A DNA stretch of 64,000 nucleotides from Anthoceros angustus (Eukaryota; Streptophyta; Anthocerotopsida; Anthocerotales; Anthocerotaceae), in the NCBI GenBank assembly GCA_010909165.1, contig MU008185.1, positions 248,001 to 312,000 on the forward strand. Reading direction: 5' to 3'. Shown here one piece after another: positions 24,216-35,132 of this stretch (the first letter of the stretch is position 1; every line of letters begins with the position of its first letter). Below the pieces are notes generated by a model. It was given only the letters and a program-made list of their open reading frames with translations. It did not search any database and was not told where the DNA came from. Both the position numbers and the translations under genes were made by a program.

Positions 24216-25259
24216 CTACGATGCACTCCTTGACGACGCAACATGGTCATCAGCAAGTCTGTTGGACGATAGCCCTAGTAACGCTTGCCCTAGCGTCCTT
24301 CCTGCCGCCGCACCAGGCCTACCGTCGTCCCGTAAACCACCAGCACACTGCAGCCTGGGAGACGGTGATCTGCGACTCGCAACATCCGAGCCACCATCAC
24401 CGTCGTGGCCCCCGCTGCCATTGTCACGACCTGGATCTGAAGCTCCAGCTTGCCTGGACGGATGCGTCACGGGCAAGCCCAGGGCCTGGGCGAAGATCCT
24501 GGTAGCTGCCCTAGCTGACGACCGGGCAGCCCGCCGGGACGCATCATCTTGGTTGAGCGAGCCCTGGTCGGAGGAGGAGGCCGAACCCTCAGCCATGGTT
24601 AGGGTTCCTCCATCTCTCGCATCGCTTGGCTCGGCATCCGGCGCGTCTTTTGCTAAGGCAGGGCTTCCATCTCCCAGACGCGGCTTCCCGAGAGCACGGG
24701 CGATCATCCTGCGAGCAACCAAGGGCACATGCCTGGCGCTGGGAACCCTGTCACAATGCCCGGATCCTGCGTCTGCGAAAATCCGCTCTCTGGCAGCCGA
24801 GTACGCCGCCTGCCGCTCCTCCAAGGACACGGCGGAGCGTTGCACCACGGCGCTCCTCTTCTGACCCCTTGCCGACGCCCCGGATCCGGACTGAGATTTG
24901 AGCAGGAGCTTGCTGCCGTGGGGCTCCATCGGGGCCGCCTCGTCGGGGCTCCTGGCCAGCACGTCGCTCACCAGGACCTCAGGGACGCAGGAGTCGGCGC
25001 TCTGGCCGACCACCAGATGCCGCTCCTCGTTCTCGCCGACCGACTCGTGAGCTAATCCGAACAGATCGGCTAGCCGGTGCAGCAACATCCTCTGGTACGA
25101 ATCCATGGGCTTCAGCTCCAGCACGTCCTTCCCGCTCCCGCTTCCTGCGCCATCCTGCAGAAACTCCACAAACATCTCCTCCACCGACAGCACCAGATGC
25201 TTGCTGTACAGGTTGTCCTTCACGAGCCATGCCAACTCCTCCACCTCCATGGCCTCCAT
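24216..25259 (-). CDS. R3H-SUZ domain nucleic-acid-binding protein
   Basis: A 347-residue single-exon frame. The start MEAMEVEELAWLVKDNLYSK was chosen because it is the first Met of the frame before the shared upstream region; a second Met is three codons on. Residues about 60-110 (KPMDSYQRMLLHRLADLFGL followed by H) match an R3H single-stranded nucleic-acid-binding domain. Residues about 135-165, with SLEERQAAYSAARERIFAD, match the SUZ RNA-binding motif that typically follows R3H in plant proteins. The C-terminal half is Ser/Ala/Asp-rich and probably disordered. The gene may continue into a 3' exon. It lies head-to-head with the AC19-like locus, 239 bases apart. Role inferred from family: RNA binding or mRNA metabolism. 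Confidence 0.8.
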   Translation of the reverse strand: MEAMEVEELAWLVKDNLYSKHLVLSVEEMFVEFLQDGAGSGSGKDVLELKPMDSYQRMLLHRLADLFGLAHESVGENEERHLVVGQSADSCVPEVLVSDVLARSPDEAAPMEPHGSKLLLKSQSGSGASARGQKRSAVVQRSAVSLEERQAAYSAARERIFADAGSGHCDRVPSARHVPLVARRMIARALGKPRLGDGSPALAKDAPDAEPSDARDGGTLTMAEGSASSSDQGSLNQDDASRRAARSSARAATRIFAQALGLPVTHPSRQAGASDPGRDNGSGGHDGDGGSDVASRRSPSPRLQCAGGLRDDGRPGAAAGRTLGQALLGLSSNRLADDHVASSRSAS

Positions 25260-25498
25260 GGCCTGGCCTACCAGTAAGCCTCCACGGACAACATCGCACC
25301 CGAAGCTTCGTCTGCCGTTTACAGGCTGCTACGACAGCAGAGATGTCCCTGGAATTTCCGTCACCTCCAGTTCCCGGGATGTCAGCTTCTGTTTCTAGAT
25401 GATGTTCATATACGCATCGGTTGAGCCCTAAAGGCGGAGGCCGAGTCCCAGGCGCTTGTGGGTTGTCGCTCCGGCTCCGAAATCTGTGTGGGTTGGAG
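25260..25498. promoter_or_regulatory. Shared upstream region of two divergent genes
   Basis: Only 239 bases separate the start codons of the R3H-SUZ gene (-) and the AC19-like gene (+). Both promoters must lie here, or in the genes themselves, which suggests a bidirectional promoter. I see no clear TATA box on either strand. Confidence 0.45.
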
Positions 25499-25998
25499 AT
25501 GGCGGGAACCCAGGAGCTGGGGTCTGAGTCTGACGCCAGTCAAGCTACCTTCTCGTTCTCGGGAGAAGACCACACTCTGGGCAATTCTCTCCGATTCGTG
25601 CTGAACAAGGAGAAAGCAGGATGGTACCCTCCAGATGCAGCTTCTGCAACACTGCTGTCTCTGCTGCCGCCTGTTGCATGATGGTGTGGCTAATCCCGCC
25701 CCCTGCATGTGGTTGCAGTCCACGAGTAGGATTCTGCGGTTACAACGTCCCATATGCTCCGGCGAATCTGGTGAATGTGCGGGAGCGAACAACAGATGTG
25801 TAAGGGGCGTTACGTGGTGCTTAGCTTTGCTTACAGCAGCTGTGGAATAATGAAATTGAACAAATCCAGCCGAGGAGGTGGTGAGAGATGCTCTGCAAGA
25901 TCTGATGGTTATGTGCGAGCATGTGGCAAGCACTTTCATCAAGGCGGTGGATGATTACGGAGCCACTCAGGGGATGAATACTGTCAGTATGAAGTCTG
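25499..25998 (+). pseudogene. RNA polymerase I/III subunit AC19 (RPAC2-like), probably degraded
   Basis: Exon 1 (25499-25623) encodes MAGTQELGSE, then FSFSGEDHTLGNSLRFVLNK, the hallmark of the small Rpb11-like subunit shared by RNA polymerases I and III. Exon 2 (25719 to about 25796) gives PRVGFCGYNVPYAPANLVNV then RERTTD. Exon 3 (from about 25870) gives EEVVRDALQDLMVMCEHVAS followed by TFIKAVDDYGATQ. The first junction is GT-AG but leaves about four extra residues. At the end of exon 2 the expected CAG/GTAAG is replaced by CAGATGTGTAAG, and no clean frame joins it to exon 3. A dispersed repeat starts at about 25978, where the stop codon would be expected. Either splicing is unusual or this is a recently damaged copy. 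Confidence 0.7.
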
Positions 25999-26020
25999 GA
26001 GTGTCCAACCAAACCTCACG
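25976..26020 (+). repeat. Dispersed repeat, copy 1 (fused to the 3' end of the AC19 locus)
   Basis: CTGTCAGTATGAAGTCTGGA followed by GTGTCCAACCAAACCT. The same block recurs near 27536 on the same strand and near 30306-30340 inverted, with only a few differences. The element family is unknown. Confidence 0.6.
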
Positions 26021-26092
26021 CGGGTGTGCTGAGCATGGGCTAGGTCAAGACGACTGGTGTTTTGTCGTAGTGGAGCAGTTTCCAGACTTCAG

Positions 26093-26124
26093 TCTCTCTC
26101 TCTCTCCTTTTTTTTTTTTTTTTG
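26093..26124. repeat. CT/T microsatellite
   Basis: A (TC)n run followed directly by about 15 T residues. Confidence 0.9.
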
Positions 26125-26370
26125 GCGTTGATGCCCCCATCTTGTTAAGGGTTGCTCTCTTGGCCCTGAAGCACACCCGCTTCGTACTGATCTCATCCTA
26201 GTGGTGGGATCTGTTAGAGAAAACATGAGTTTAGGCAAAGTCAGAGTGTTTTGCACATCCAGGTATGCTGCATCAGGGAGCGTGTATTCCAAGATATGGG
26301 GGCAGTTGATAAGAAACGAAGGGCCCTCACTGTAGGTGCCCCTTGTACACTGGAAACTGCATCTCGAACT

Positions 26371-26414
26371 TTCGATCTCCCCGAGTATAAGATTCGATCT
26401 CCCCGAGTATAAGA
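26371..26414. repeat. 22-bp tandem duplication
   Basis: Two perfect copies of TTCGATCTCCCCGAGTATAA plus GA, head to tail. Confidence 0.9.
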
Positions 26415-26865
26415 TAGGGGCCCAAAACGAATTTTATAAGGAGACACATCGGAGCCTTGCCAAATGGCCTAGGCCAAATGGACACACATTTATAAGAATG
26501 CCGTGATTAAGCATCCAACTCCTCCCAGTGAAAGCAAGAAGACTGCCTTTCACCATTCTAGGACATTGTTGTATGTAGCTCCGTTCCACTCAGGTTGCGA
26601 ATCCTGGAGGGCAAGTGTGTATATAGTGTTTGTGAGTACAGAACCTGACCACAGATACACGAGTGTGAATGCCCCAAGTCGTACCTATTTGTGAGCCGAG
26701 CCCTCCCCACCTCTAGAAGTTCGCCGCATGTGTGATATACCCCTCTTCTTCTCTCATTTCAATCAGATGCCTTGTTCTCCTGCGCTGAGCACGTCCTGTA
26801 ATTTCCGAGGAAAATGCGCCCAGAAAATCAACTCCAGCCCTAGAACTCCTATTTGGCTATATCCT

Positions 26866-27302
26866 GCCAAATGTGGCACCCTAGTAGTAGGACACGCCCG
26901 AAGAGTCTTTGATGGATTGCCTGCAAAGGATGTGATGTGGAATGCAATACCTAGGTGCAGGTTATTCAGAGCATGGGCATTGCCAGCACGCCAACAGTTT
27001 ATCAAGCATGCAGCAGGACATGGTTTCAGCTGACTATGCGACATCTGTTTGCCCTACTTGTAAAAGAGTTGTACTTGCCACTTGTACTTGTTGGCTTTCC
27101 ATGAGAGAAAAGTCTTGCATGCCCAACTCAGAAATGTGGACTCGATGCTAATGTGATTGTTGGCAGCAGCTTGATTGGCTTGACAATGTGCACAAACTGT
27201 GGCAGCTTGGAGGATGTCCGAACTGTCTTTGACTGGGTGGTCACCTGAGATGTTGTGACTTGGACTGCCATGATAGCAGGATATGCTCATCACGGCTGGC
27301 TG
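26866..27302 (+). pseudogene. Degenerate copy of the PPR-DYW gene repeats
   Basis: Fragments in shifting frames read ARRVFDGLPAKDV, then SMQQDMVSADYAT, then blocks matching HAQIQKCGLDANVVVGSSLI and DVVTWTAMIAGYA. These align in order with the fourth and fifth repeat blocks of the PPR protein at 3369-6428 (parent region about 5140-5560). Frameshifts and stops break the frame, for example GGTGGTCACCTGA in place of the ATGGCCACCCGA region. The orientation is opposite to the parent. It is a decayed partial duplicate; only the internal repeats are present, so it may derive from a related paralogue. Confidence 0.85.
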
Positions 27303-27532
27303 CACCCAAAGGTCCAAGACCTCAACGGCAGGGCCTTATACATGGTGGTTCACTAAAAAATCCATACACCAGGATTGATCGACGAGCGGCGGGGTCAGGA
27401 ATCCTGCCAGGTCAGGATCAGGCTAGTCTTCTGCGGAAGCGTGTTGCAGCATGTCACGGCCGCTTGTGACGTGCCACAGGCTGGTTGTTGTCGCATGCTG
27501 CAGTCGGACACGGTGAGACACTACACAGTTGG

Positions 27533-27960
27533 AACGTCCCTGTCAGGATGAAGTCTGGAGTGACCAGCAACATTACCTAACGTGGTCTCCAGATGGCTGT
27601 TGTTGTCGTCATTGTCCACCTGAATTTGGGGACAAACCGATCTCAAAGTTCGAGGCTTAACGAGGGACAGATCTAGAAACACATTCCTCATCAAAGGCCC
27701 ATCAAAGGAATCTATTGAGAAGAAAGTAGCGATTTGAATGCAAGCAGCAGGGGCTAGGTGCTTCTCGACTCTCCACTGTCCGTGACTCGGTGTTTCTATC
27801 CTACTGGGTGCAGCTTCTAGACTCATCATTGTCCCCAAGACGTTTCTTATGGACCCTCCATCGTCCCTACTGACTGGCGTTTACCCCAATTCCACCCTCT
27901 TTCCAACTGTGATGCAGTTCCTTCTCGTTTTCCTTAGTCGACAACGTTCTATGAGAAGTC
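27533..27960. repeat. Dispersed repeat, copy 2
   Basis: It begins with CTGTCAGGATGAAGTCTGGA, matching copy 1 at about 25978. The part at about 27850-27960 resembles 30390-30480 (CCCAATTCCA-type blocks after TGACTGGCGTT / TGGCTGGCATT). I infer an uncharacterised mobile element of a few hundred bases. Confidence 0.45.
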
Positions 27961-28429
27961 AAAGAGCTATTCCGTTCGGCAGGTTTTGGAAAGCGAAGGA
28001 CAGGAAGTCGTTGCTCTTGCAACACATGTATGACAGAGCACGCAACGTGAACGTTAGAAAGGGTACCCCAGGGTGCATCGCTGATGGGTAGGTACACACA
28101 AGTGACAAGAACACTGAAAATACTATCAAAAGAGTCCAACGTGAGTTGCTGATGAGTACACACAGCAGTTAAGAACACTGGAGATATTACGAAACGAGCA
28201 AGGCAAGAATGCCCACAAGCACGAGAGTCTTACACAGCCATAGCATGATTCTGGGCGATACAGCTTACCACACGCTACAACGTTCACTCGGTAAGCTCTC
28301 CATTTGTGCTCTCCATCTAGCTAAAACGCTGGCCCCCTTATTTATACGGAGAAGACGTCTCAGAAGCCAGTGTACCATCCCAAAGATCGTCAGCAGGGTG
28401 CAGGTTTTGTGTTTTGTGAAGACTTCAAA

Positions 28430-29062
28430 CTAGCCAGAGCTGGCGAAATTGTAGCCAATTTGGATGATCCCCGTGTCGAGGTTTGCTATTGCGGCGAAAG
28501 CGGCCTGTGAGAGGTCGATGGTGCTGGCGCAGCCGGGGGGGCAGTAGTCCACGATCCGCACCTGGATCGGGTTCGTGTTGGTGCAGCCCGACGTGCACCA
28601 CACCCAGTAGTAATCTCCGCACACGGCGCCTCCGTTCCAGAACGCATCGCTTGCTGCCGCAAAGTAGCCGTCGGCCGGGAACTGGCTCTGGTCGTACCCG
28701 AAGCATGCCGACGCTGCGATACACAGACAGTCATGGTTCCCACTTCCAGGATCGTTACGCCAGCCAGTGAGATGCTCACTAGTCATTCACCATGTGACTA
28801 CACGTCAAGCTTGCAGAATGCAGAGTGGCCCTGCTGTGGTCAGAGGTGCAGCAGGACAGTCCCCTTGGATGACAAGCTTAAGCACGTGAAGTTGGAACAA
28901 TCGGCTGAACTTACGGACGTATTCGTTGTAGTATGTTGCTTGGCCGTAAGCATCCGCGGAGGCGAGGTGCGCATTGTACAGCACTGCGAGCAGCAGTGCC
29001 AGTGCTGCTGCTGCCAACCGCGAGCTCCGCTCCACCTTCGCCGTCATCTTGTTGTAAGCCAT
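28430..29062 (-). CDS. Plant natriuretic peptide / EG45-like secreted double-psi beta-barrel protein
   Basis: Two exons (29062-28915 and 28713-28430) join in phase to 143 residues. MAYNKMTAKVERSSR precedes a hydrophobic LAAAALALLLAVLYNAHLAS segment, giving a secretory signal peptide. The mature part reads AYGQATYYNEYVPSACFGYD, AAASDAFWNGGAVCG, QVRIVDYCPPGC and STIDLSQAAFAAIANLDTG. This is the complete expansin-like/Barwin fold of the PNP and EG45 family, including the conserved Cys residues and the CP-GC-TIDLS motif, at the family's usual length. Such proteins act in the apoplast and affect water and ion balance or defence. The junction CC is completed by GTAAGT and a TATCGCAG acceptor. A TATA box lies upstream. 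Confidence 0.93.
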
Positions 29063-29193
29063 GTGCGAGCAATCACAGCTTGATGACGTTGGGCGATGGC
29101 CCAGGCCGCTCTAGCACAGCTGATCAGAGTAGCAGGTCCCAGGAGACGTGGGAGCTGCAGGCGATGGAGATGGAGAGCTGAATGCAAGCCAGC

Positions 29194-29201
29194 GTTATAT
29201 A
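29194..29201 (-). promoter_or_regulatory. TATA box of the PNP-like gene
   Basis: On the minus strand GTGTATATAAC lies about 135 bases upstream of the start codon at 29062. The spacing leaves room for a leader of about 100 bases. Assigned by sequence and position only. Confidence 0.55.
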
Positions 29202-29599
29202 CACGCTGTGGTAGAGACTGGTGTTTCCAGGTGGAATCCATGGTCCAAGAACTAACGAATTTGACTATATAATATTAAAGAAGATGAATTGACGTGGTAT
29301 TCCTTACGAGCGTTTCCCCCGCGTTGGTGTACGAGGTTGACGTGGCATTTCGTATTTGCGTACGATAAGGAGACGGGGCCCACATGGCGCCGGTAGGTTG
29401 CTTCTGCATCCACGTTGGAAGTCAGTTGCTTCCGTCTTGGAAGTCAGGACTTGAATAAAATTCTTCTTCTTCCGTCTTGAGTGTGATATGCTTTGAAGTC
29501 TGCAGTGTAGAGCCCAGCTGGATTATCTAAAGCATAGAGGGGAATAGCTGAAGAGGAGCACGTTTCAAATTGACTAACTTTGACGGTCCGTGTTCCAGT

Positions 29600-29912
29600 C
29601 TTCCTTCAAGCTTCTCTCGTTCCTTCCTTCAACCATATTCCTTCCTTTCTTCAACAAAACTTCTTCCTTCCTTCCTTCCACCAAACTTCTTTCTTCCTTC
29701 CTTCAACCAAACTTCTTCCTTCCTTCCTTCAACCATATTTTTTACATTTTTTACTCCAATCAAACTTCCTCCTTTGCTCAATCAAACTTCCTTCCTTCAA
29801 TCCAACTTCTTTCTTCCTTCCTTCCTTCAACCAAACTTCTTCCTTCCTTCCTTCAACCAAACTCCCTCCTTCCTTCTTCCAAACTTCTCAACCCTTCAAC
29901 CAAACTTTTTTC
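29600..29912. repeat. Pyrimidine-rich imperfect tandem repeat
   Basis: Repeats built from CTTCCTTCCTTCAACCAAAC with TTCTT spacers, about 12 imperfect units. It gives ORFs in all three plus frames rich in Phe/Ser/Pro, which are artefacts of composition. Confidence 0.9.
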
Positions 29913-30299
29913 TTTCAAAGAATATATATTTCAATAAAATATTTTTTTTGAAAACTTTAAAATGAAGATCTCAAAATATCATTCTCAGCAGGAGCACAAA
30001 CAGAATCAGATCATATCTGGGAGCAAGAGTAACAACAAACACGTGGAACCTGCAGAGAAACTACGAAAAGCAACCCCCACCGGCACCCACAAAAAAGAAA
30101 ACCTGCCAAGCAACCAGGTAATGCTGCTAAAGGTACGCGGATTGAAAGGTATCGCTCTTTCACTTATGATAGAACGTTGTGGACTAAAGAGAATGGAAAG
30201 GACCTACATTGCAGTTGGAAAGAGGATGGAGATGGAATTGGACTAAACGCCAATCAACTTGGACAGTGCAGTGGACAAGGACTCCAACAGCATAGTTCT

Positions 30300-30345
30300 C
30301 CACATTAGGTTTGGTTGGTGACTCCAGACTTCATACTGACTTTGC
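30300..30345 (-). repeat. Dispersed repeat, copy 3 (inverted)
   Basis: The reverse complement reads GTCAGTATGAAGTCTGGAGT followed by CACCAACCAAACCT, nearly identical to copy 1 at 25978. Confidence 0.6.
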
Positions 30346-30782
30346 TCTTTCCTGATTGGCTCTGTATTCATCCACCGCTTTGTTTCTGTCTCTCCACTGT
30401 CCTTGCTGGCTGGCATTCGTCCCAATTCCATGCTCATTCCAAAGGATCAGAAGGCCTTTCCTTTTTTCTTAAGTCATTAACGTTCGTTCTTGCACCTACT
30501 TTTGGGAGGTTCGGGAACGTGATGGAGACGAACTATTTCTCCAGGGATTCAATAGAGCACGCAACTTTGTTTGGTGCCTAGGCTTGCGCGTGTAGACAGG
30601 GCCACGAACAACACTTGCGGTAAAGGGAATCACCCGCAGCTTCTGATGCCTCCTTGCCTTTACTCTTGGAAAGCTTCTCCGAAGCTGTGAATGTGGCAAC
30701 TTGAACAGTTAGAACTGTGTCTGCACTCGAGAACTGATAAAAGCGTTTGATGGCTAAGTTCATGATGCAATGTCTCTCTACC

Positions 30783-33700
30783 CTAGGCCTGCCGTCCAGC
30801 GTTTCTTCTAGGTCTTTTTCTTGTGAGAGCATTCTGGATACGTCTCGCTTTGTCTTGGCTTTCCCAGGATGTTTTCTGGATAGATATGTTCTCCAGAACG
30901 TTGTGTGGCAGAGACCTCATCAAGTCCTGGAACATTTCGTCGTCCAGTCCGTCCCAGCCATCCAACACCAGCGTCTTGATGCTGCGGTTGTTCTCCAACC
31001 CTTGGAAAAACGCCTTGGTGAACCTACATGGACCAAAGGGCTTTCTAAACTCAAGCCGAAGCTCCTGAATAGCCTTGCACCCTTGCAGAATCGTGATGAG
31101 CATAGGATCCATGTCGTCATCATGCGAATGATGTGAGTGAAATACGCCGAGTTTGGTGATACTGCTGTTTCCACGGAGTGCTTTCAATCCGCGTGTGACG
31201 AAGAAGCTGGCAAGCCCGAGCTCTTTGAGAGCACGGTTGGAGCGCAACACGCGAGCCAGGGCTTCCCCCAGCCCTGGCTCCACTGCCTGCTGGCCACCCG
31301 GACACAAGAGAACAAGCTCTGTGACGGAGCGATTAAAAGCCACAGGAAGATTTTGAGCCTCATGACTCCTCGCCGGATCCAGCGTCACACCACGCCCTGG
31401 GCTCTGACATACTGATGAAGACTTACAAGCAGCGTCGTCCCACCACTTTTTCAGCGTTTTCATGGGAAATCCCTCCTTCTTCTTCTTGTTGATGGGGGCC
31501 CAAGACAAGTCATCACGCCACACCAAAGCTTCAAGCAGTGGAATGATGAACATGGGCGCTGGCAGCTTTTCATTCCGGGGCATCAAATCTCCGATTCTAA
31601 GCCCAGTCAGTGTGGTGGTGTGCGCCAGGGCCTTTGCGATCAGCTCAGCTCCTGCCTCGTCCATGCCAATTTCGGAAATCCAGAGACCCCGGATGGTGAG
31701 CGAGTTGGTGAGGATGTCGGCCAAGTGTTGCGCCCCTACAGCATTCCCAATGTCGTTCCCACAGAGACCCAATATGGACAGGACTGAACTGCGCCTCACA
31801 TTGCGCCGAAGGGCTGCAGCGATGTCACCCAGTCCTTGTGCACTCAATCCCACATATTGCAAATCCAGGACGCACAATGAGCGATAAGATCTCTCTATGA
31901 CGGCAGTCAGTGCCTGCACGCAGGCGGCGGTGGCCCCAAAGCCAATGTACCCACACAAATCCAGCTGCTGGAGCACAAGGTTGTGTTGCAACCCTGACAA
32001 GAGTGCCAACGCCTCTTCCTGCCTCACGCTGTAACCCGTCCTTCGCTGAGGATTCAGATGAACGTTCTTCAGCGTGCGGCATTTGCCGATGGCTGTCAGC
32101 AGACGCAAGCGAACGTCCCCCTCCCACTCCCCGCGGTGTTGGCACTTCCCGTACGCGTCCTGGCAGTTGCAATCGAAGTAGCTCCCCCACAAATCCACAG
32201 CTGGGAGTGTTTGCAACCGTCGCGAGTCGGACTCCAGTGCTGCGAGCAACCTCAGCAACCGCGGGTTCACTCTCTCACCTCTCAGAGCTTTCTTCAGAAG
32301 TTCGGTTTTGCCTTCCTTTTCCCACGAGGTGCCCTCGATAGAGATGTGCTCCAGGTTGGTGTTGGTGGACAAGGATTGTACCAGGTCTTCAAACATTTCG
32401 TCGTCCAGGCCATCCCAGCCATCCAACACCATCCTCTTGACGCTAAGGTTGCGACCCAACCCACGGAACAACCTCTTGGTGAACTTGCTCCGCCCGTAGG
32501 GTTTAAAAAACCTGAGCTGCAGCACTTGCAGCCTTATGCACCTCTGCAGGATTGACATCAGCAGAGGGTCCACCTCCTCGTCATCCAGGCCATGGTGGTG
32601 ATCCAGCGTTAATGCCGTGATGCTGCTGTTGTTAGCCAGTGCCCACAACCCGCACGTCACAAAAAAGCTCGTCACCTTGAGGAACTTCAAAGTTGTGTTG
32701 GAGCGAAGCATGCCAGCCACAGCTTCTGCCAAACCACCCTCCACAGCGCTCTCTTTCGTTTTCCGTATTGAACTGCTTGCCTTCTTAAGCGATACCCTTC
32801 CAGCCCTATCCTTATCCTTGCCTCTGCCTCCTAGCAGCCCGGTTACCCGAAGCGAGAGCTGGGTGATGGATTTGTTGTATTTGCATGAATGACATACCCA
32901 CTCCAGCTCCAACTCCGACAATGACTCCGACGAGGAAGACTCACCAGGGCTCAAGGCTCTCAAGAGAGGAACCAACATGGCCGCCTGCTCAGGATGCTTC
33001 TCCCGGTCATATCCTAGCTCAAGCCTGTCCAGTGTGGTGCTGCGGGCCACAGCGTGCGCAACTACTGTGGCGCCCGAATAATCCATTCCTACATCGCGCA
33101 GCCCCAAGGTTCGCAGTGCACGCGCATGCGTAAGGATGTGGGCTACGTGCTGCGCCCCGGTAGCTCTTATGATGTCGTTGTTATCAACACGCAACACGCG
33201 GAGAACCGAGCCGCTGTTGTCCCGCAAGGCTGCGGAAATATGGCCCAGTCCTTCCACACTCAGCCCGAGGCCCCGCATATCCAGATAATCCAATCTGCGA
33301 CTGGGTCGCACCACGGCAGCAGCCAGTTTAATGCACGCTTCCGTGGTCCCGAATCCTTGGAACCCGCAAAAGCTCAGGCTTTCCAGTTCTGGATTGCGCT
33401 TCAACCCCTTCAGCAGCGCCGTTGCCTCCACGTCCCTCACGCTGTACATCCCAAGCACAAACAAGGGATTCAGATGGATGGTCCTCAGGCTCCTGCAGTT
33501 GCCGATAGCGCTCATGATGCGCAAGCGCAGCTCCCCCTTGGACTCGCCCGACGCTTCATGTTCGCGCTCCAGGAAGTAGGTGCCCCAGGAACCCGCAGGA
33601 GGAGGAAGAGCGGACAGGGTCGGGGAATGGGACTCGAGGCTAGCCAGCAGGTTCGCCAGCTCGGCAGAAAGATCTAGAGCCGTCTCCGCCATAGCCGAAT

Positions 33701-35132
33701 CTTCGCTCAGTCCGTGGAGTCTCATGTTTGACGTACTTGGGACCGTGATCTGCAGAAGCAGTTGCCGGATCTCATCACGTTTTGCTGTGCACTCCTGGTC
33801 ACATCGTGCCCACTGCAGAACTTGGTCGAGCTTTTCCAGAGCATCCCCGTATTCACCCTCCGTGGCGTGCTGCAGGGCCTCCTTCCGATGCCTCAACCTG
33901 CGGTCATGAAACACGTCTTCCTGTTCCGGGAACGTCTTGAACAGTCGCGTCCGCACATTGATATCATCCACCACAATACCAAACTCTGGCAGGCCTTTAT
34001 CAAATGGAGACACGGTCACATGGTGGTCGATCACTGTCCATCGGTCATACGTCCTTCCATCGCTGCATTTCACGGGATCGCACATCAGCTGATCTGTGAT
34101 GGGATCTTCAAACCATCGGTCTTCTTCACCATCCTGTGCAGAAGACTGCCTCTTTTCCAGCCTCCTAGTCCTCCGCTCTTCCAAATTTGCCAACACCTAC
34201 AAATGTGCCAGACACAACGCATTGAGACATAACTCCACTCATCACAGCTGACCTAAACAATTCAAAACCCTAAACAATTCAAAACAACTTTAAATTCGAA
34301 CTTGAAGGAAACACTGTTCGAACTTTGTTGAAGGAAACACTGAAGAGTCTCACATCTGCAAAGAACTTCTCCGATTCCGAAGTCTGAGGCTCCGTGCTCC
34401 GGGTTAGGGTAATCGCAGTGTCCAAGTCTATGTTCCGATCCTGCCCGGTAGCTGCCACTCCGTCCAGCACTGGCTGCAGCAACGATTTGAGCTCGGCACG
34501 CAGATCCAGTATGCTCGCATTCACCTGATGCACGTCATCCCTCCACTCCTTCCAAGCGCTAGCACTATCTGCCAGCGCATCTGTCAAAGCCCCTTGCACT
34601 CGGGATAGATTGGCTCGGAACTCCTCCTGCTTGCTCTGCTCCTCGATCACCACATCGAAAATGATGATCTGAAGCTTGGTTTGGAAAGACGTTACCACCT
34701 CCTCCCTTATCCTCTTCAACTTGTCGTAGATTCTGCTCACGCTCCAAACGGACTTGATGTAGCCACGGTCCAGACACACTTGCACGTACTTCGTAGCCCT
34801 TTCCAAATCCTCCTTCAAAGCCCCTGCTCCAACACGACAGCAACGCATCATTCACTAGTGCACATCGATATCCCGCCAGCCAAGAAATCAATATCATCCA
34901 AACTAAAAAGCAGCATCTGAATTTCCATACCAGCAGCCCACAGAGCGCTGTTGCTCTGAGGAGTCCTCTCCTGGAGCGAAAGCAGGTCCAGTTTGAGGTT
35001 GGTGATGAAGACGCTGAGCTCCCCGACAATCTCGTCGTTGTTGCGCTTCTTCAAGCACAATTCCTTCACACTCCACAGGGCCTCTACCAGCGTGTAGCCA
35101 GCCCCTATCGCGGCCAAGGTTAGATCCGCCAT
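30783..35132 (-). CDS. N-terminal helical domain + U-box + duplicated leucine-rich-repeat protein
   Basis: Three exons (35132-34931, 34823-34354, 34196-30783), in phase, 1361 residues. The first 224 residues (MADLTLAAIGAGYTLVEALW and onward) are all-helical. They resemble the four-helix HeLo/RPW8/MCAfunc-type domains of plant immune and PUB proteins; this is an inference from pattern. Residues about 250-320 contain a U-box (WFEDPITDQLMCDPVKCSDG, RTYDRWT), implying E3 ubiquitin ligase activity. Then come two copies of an LRR module of about 450 residues (about 410-865 and 870-1345). Paired segments are LLASLES / LLAALES, GFGTTEACIKL / GFGATAACVQAL, VLRVDNNDI / LGLCGNDI and the shared VLDGWDGLDDEMF. 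The repeats resemble ribonuclease-inhibitor/NLRC3-like LRRs. No NB-ARC or kinase domain is present. The upstream ATG is at 35132 with no longer in-frame start seen. Confidence 0.88.

Noticed and set aside
29570-29965. Three overlapping Phe/Ser/Pro-rich plus-strand ORFs
   Set aside because: Open in all three frames because of the CTTCCTTCAACC repeat; no start context or homologous motif.
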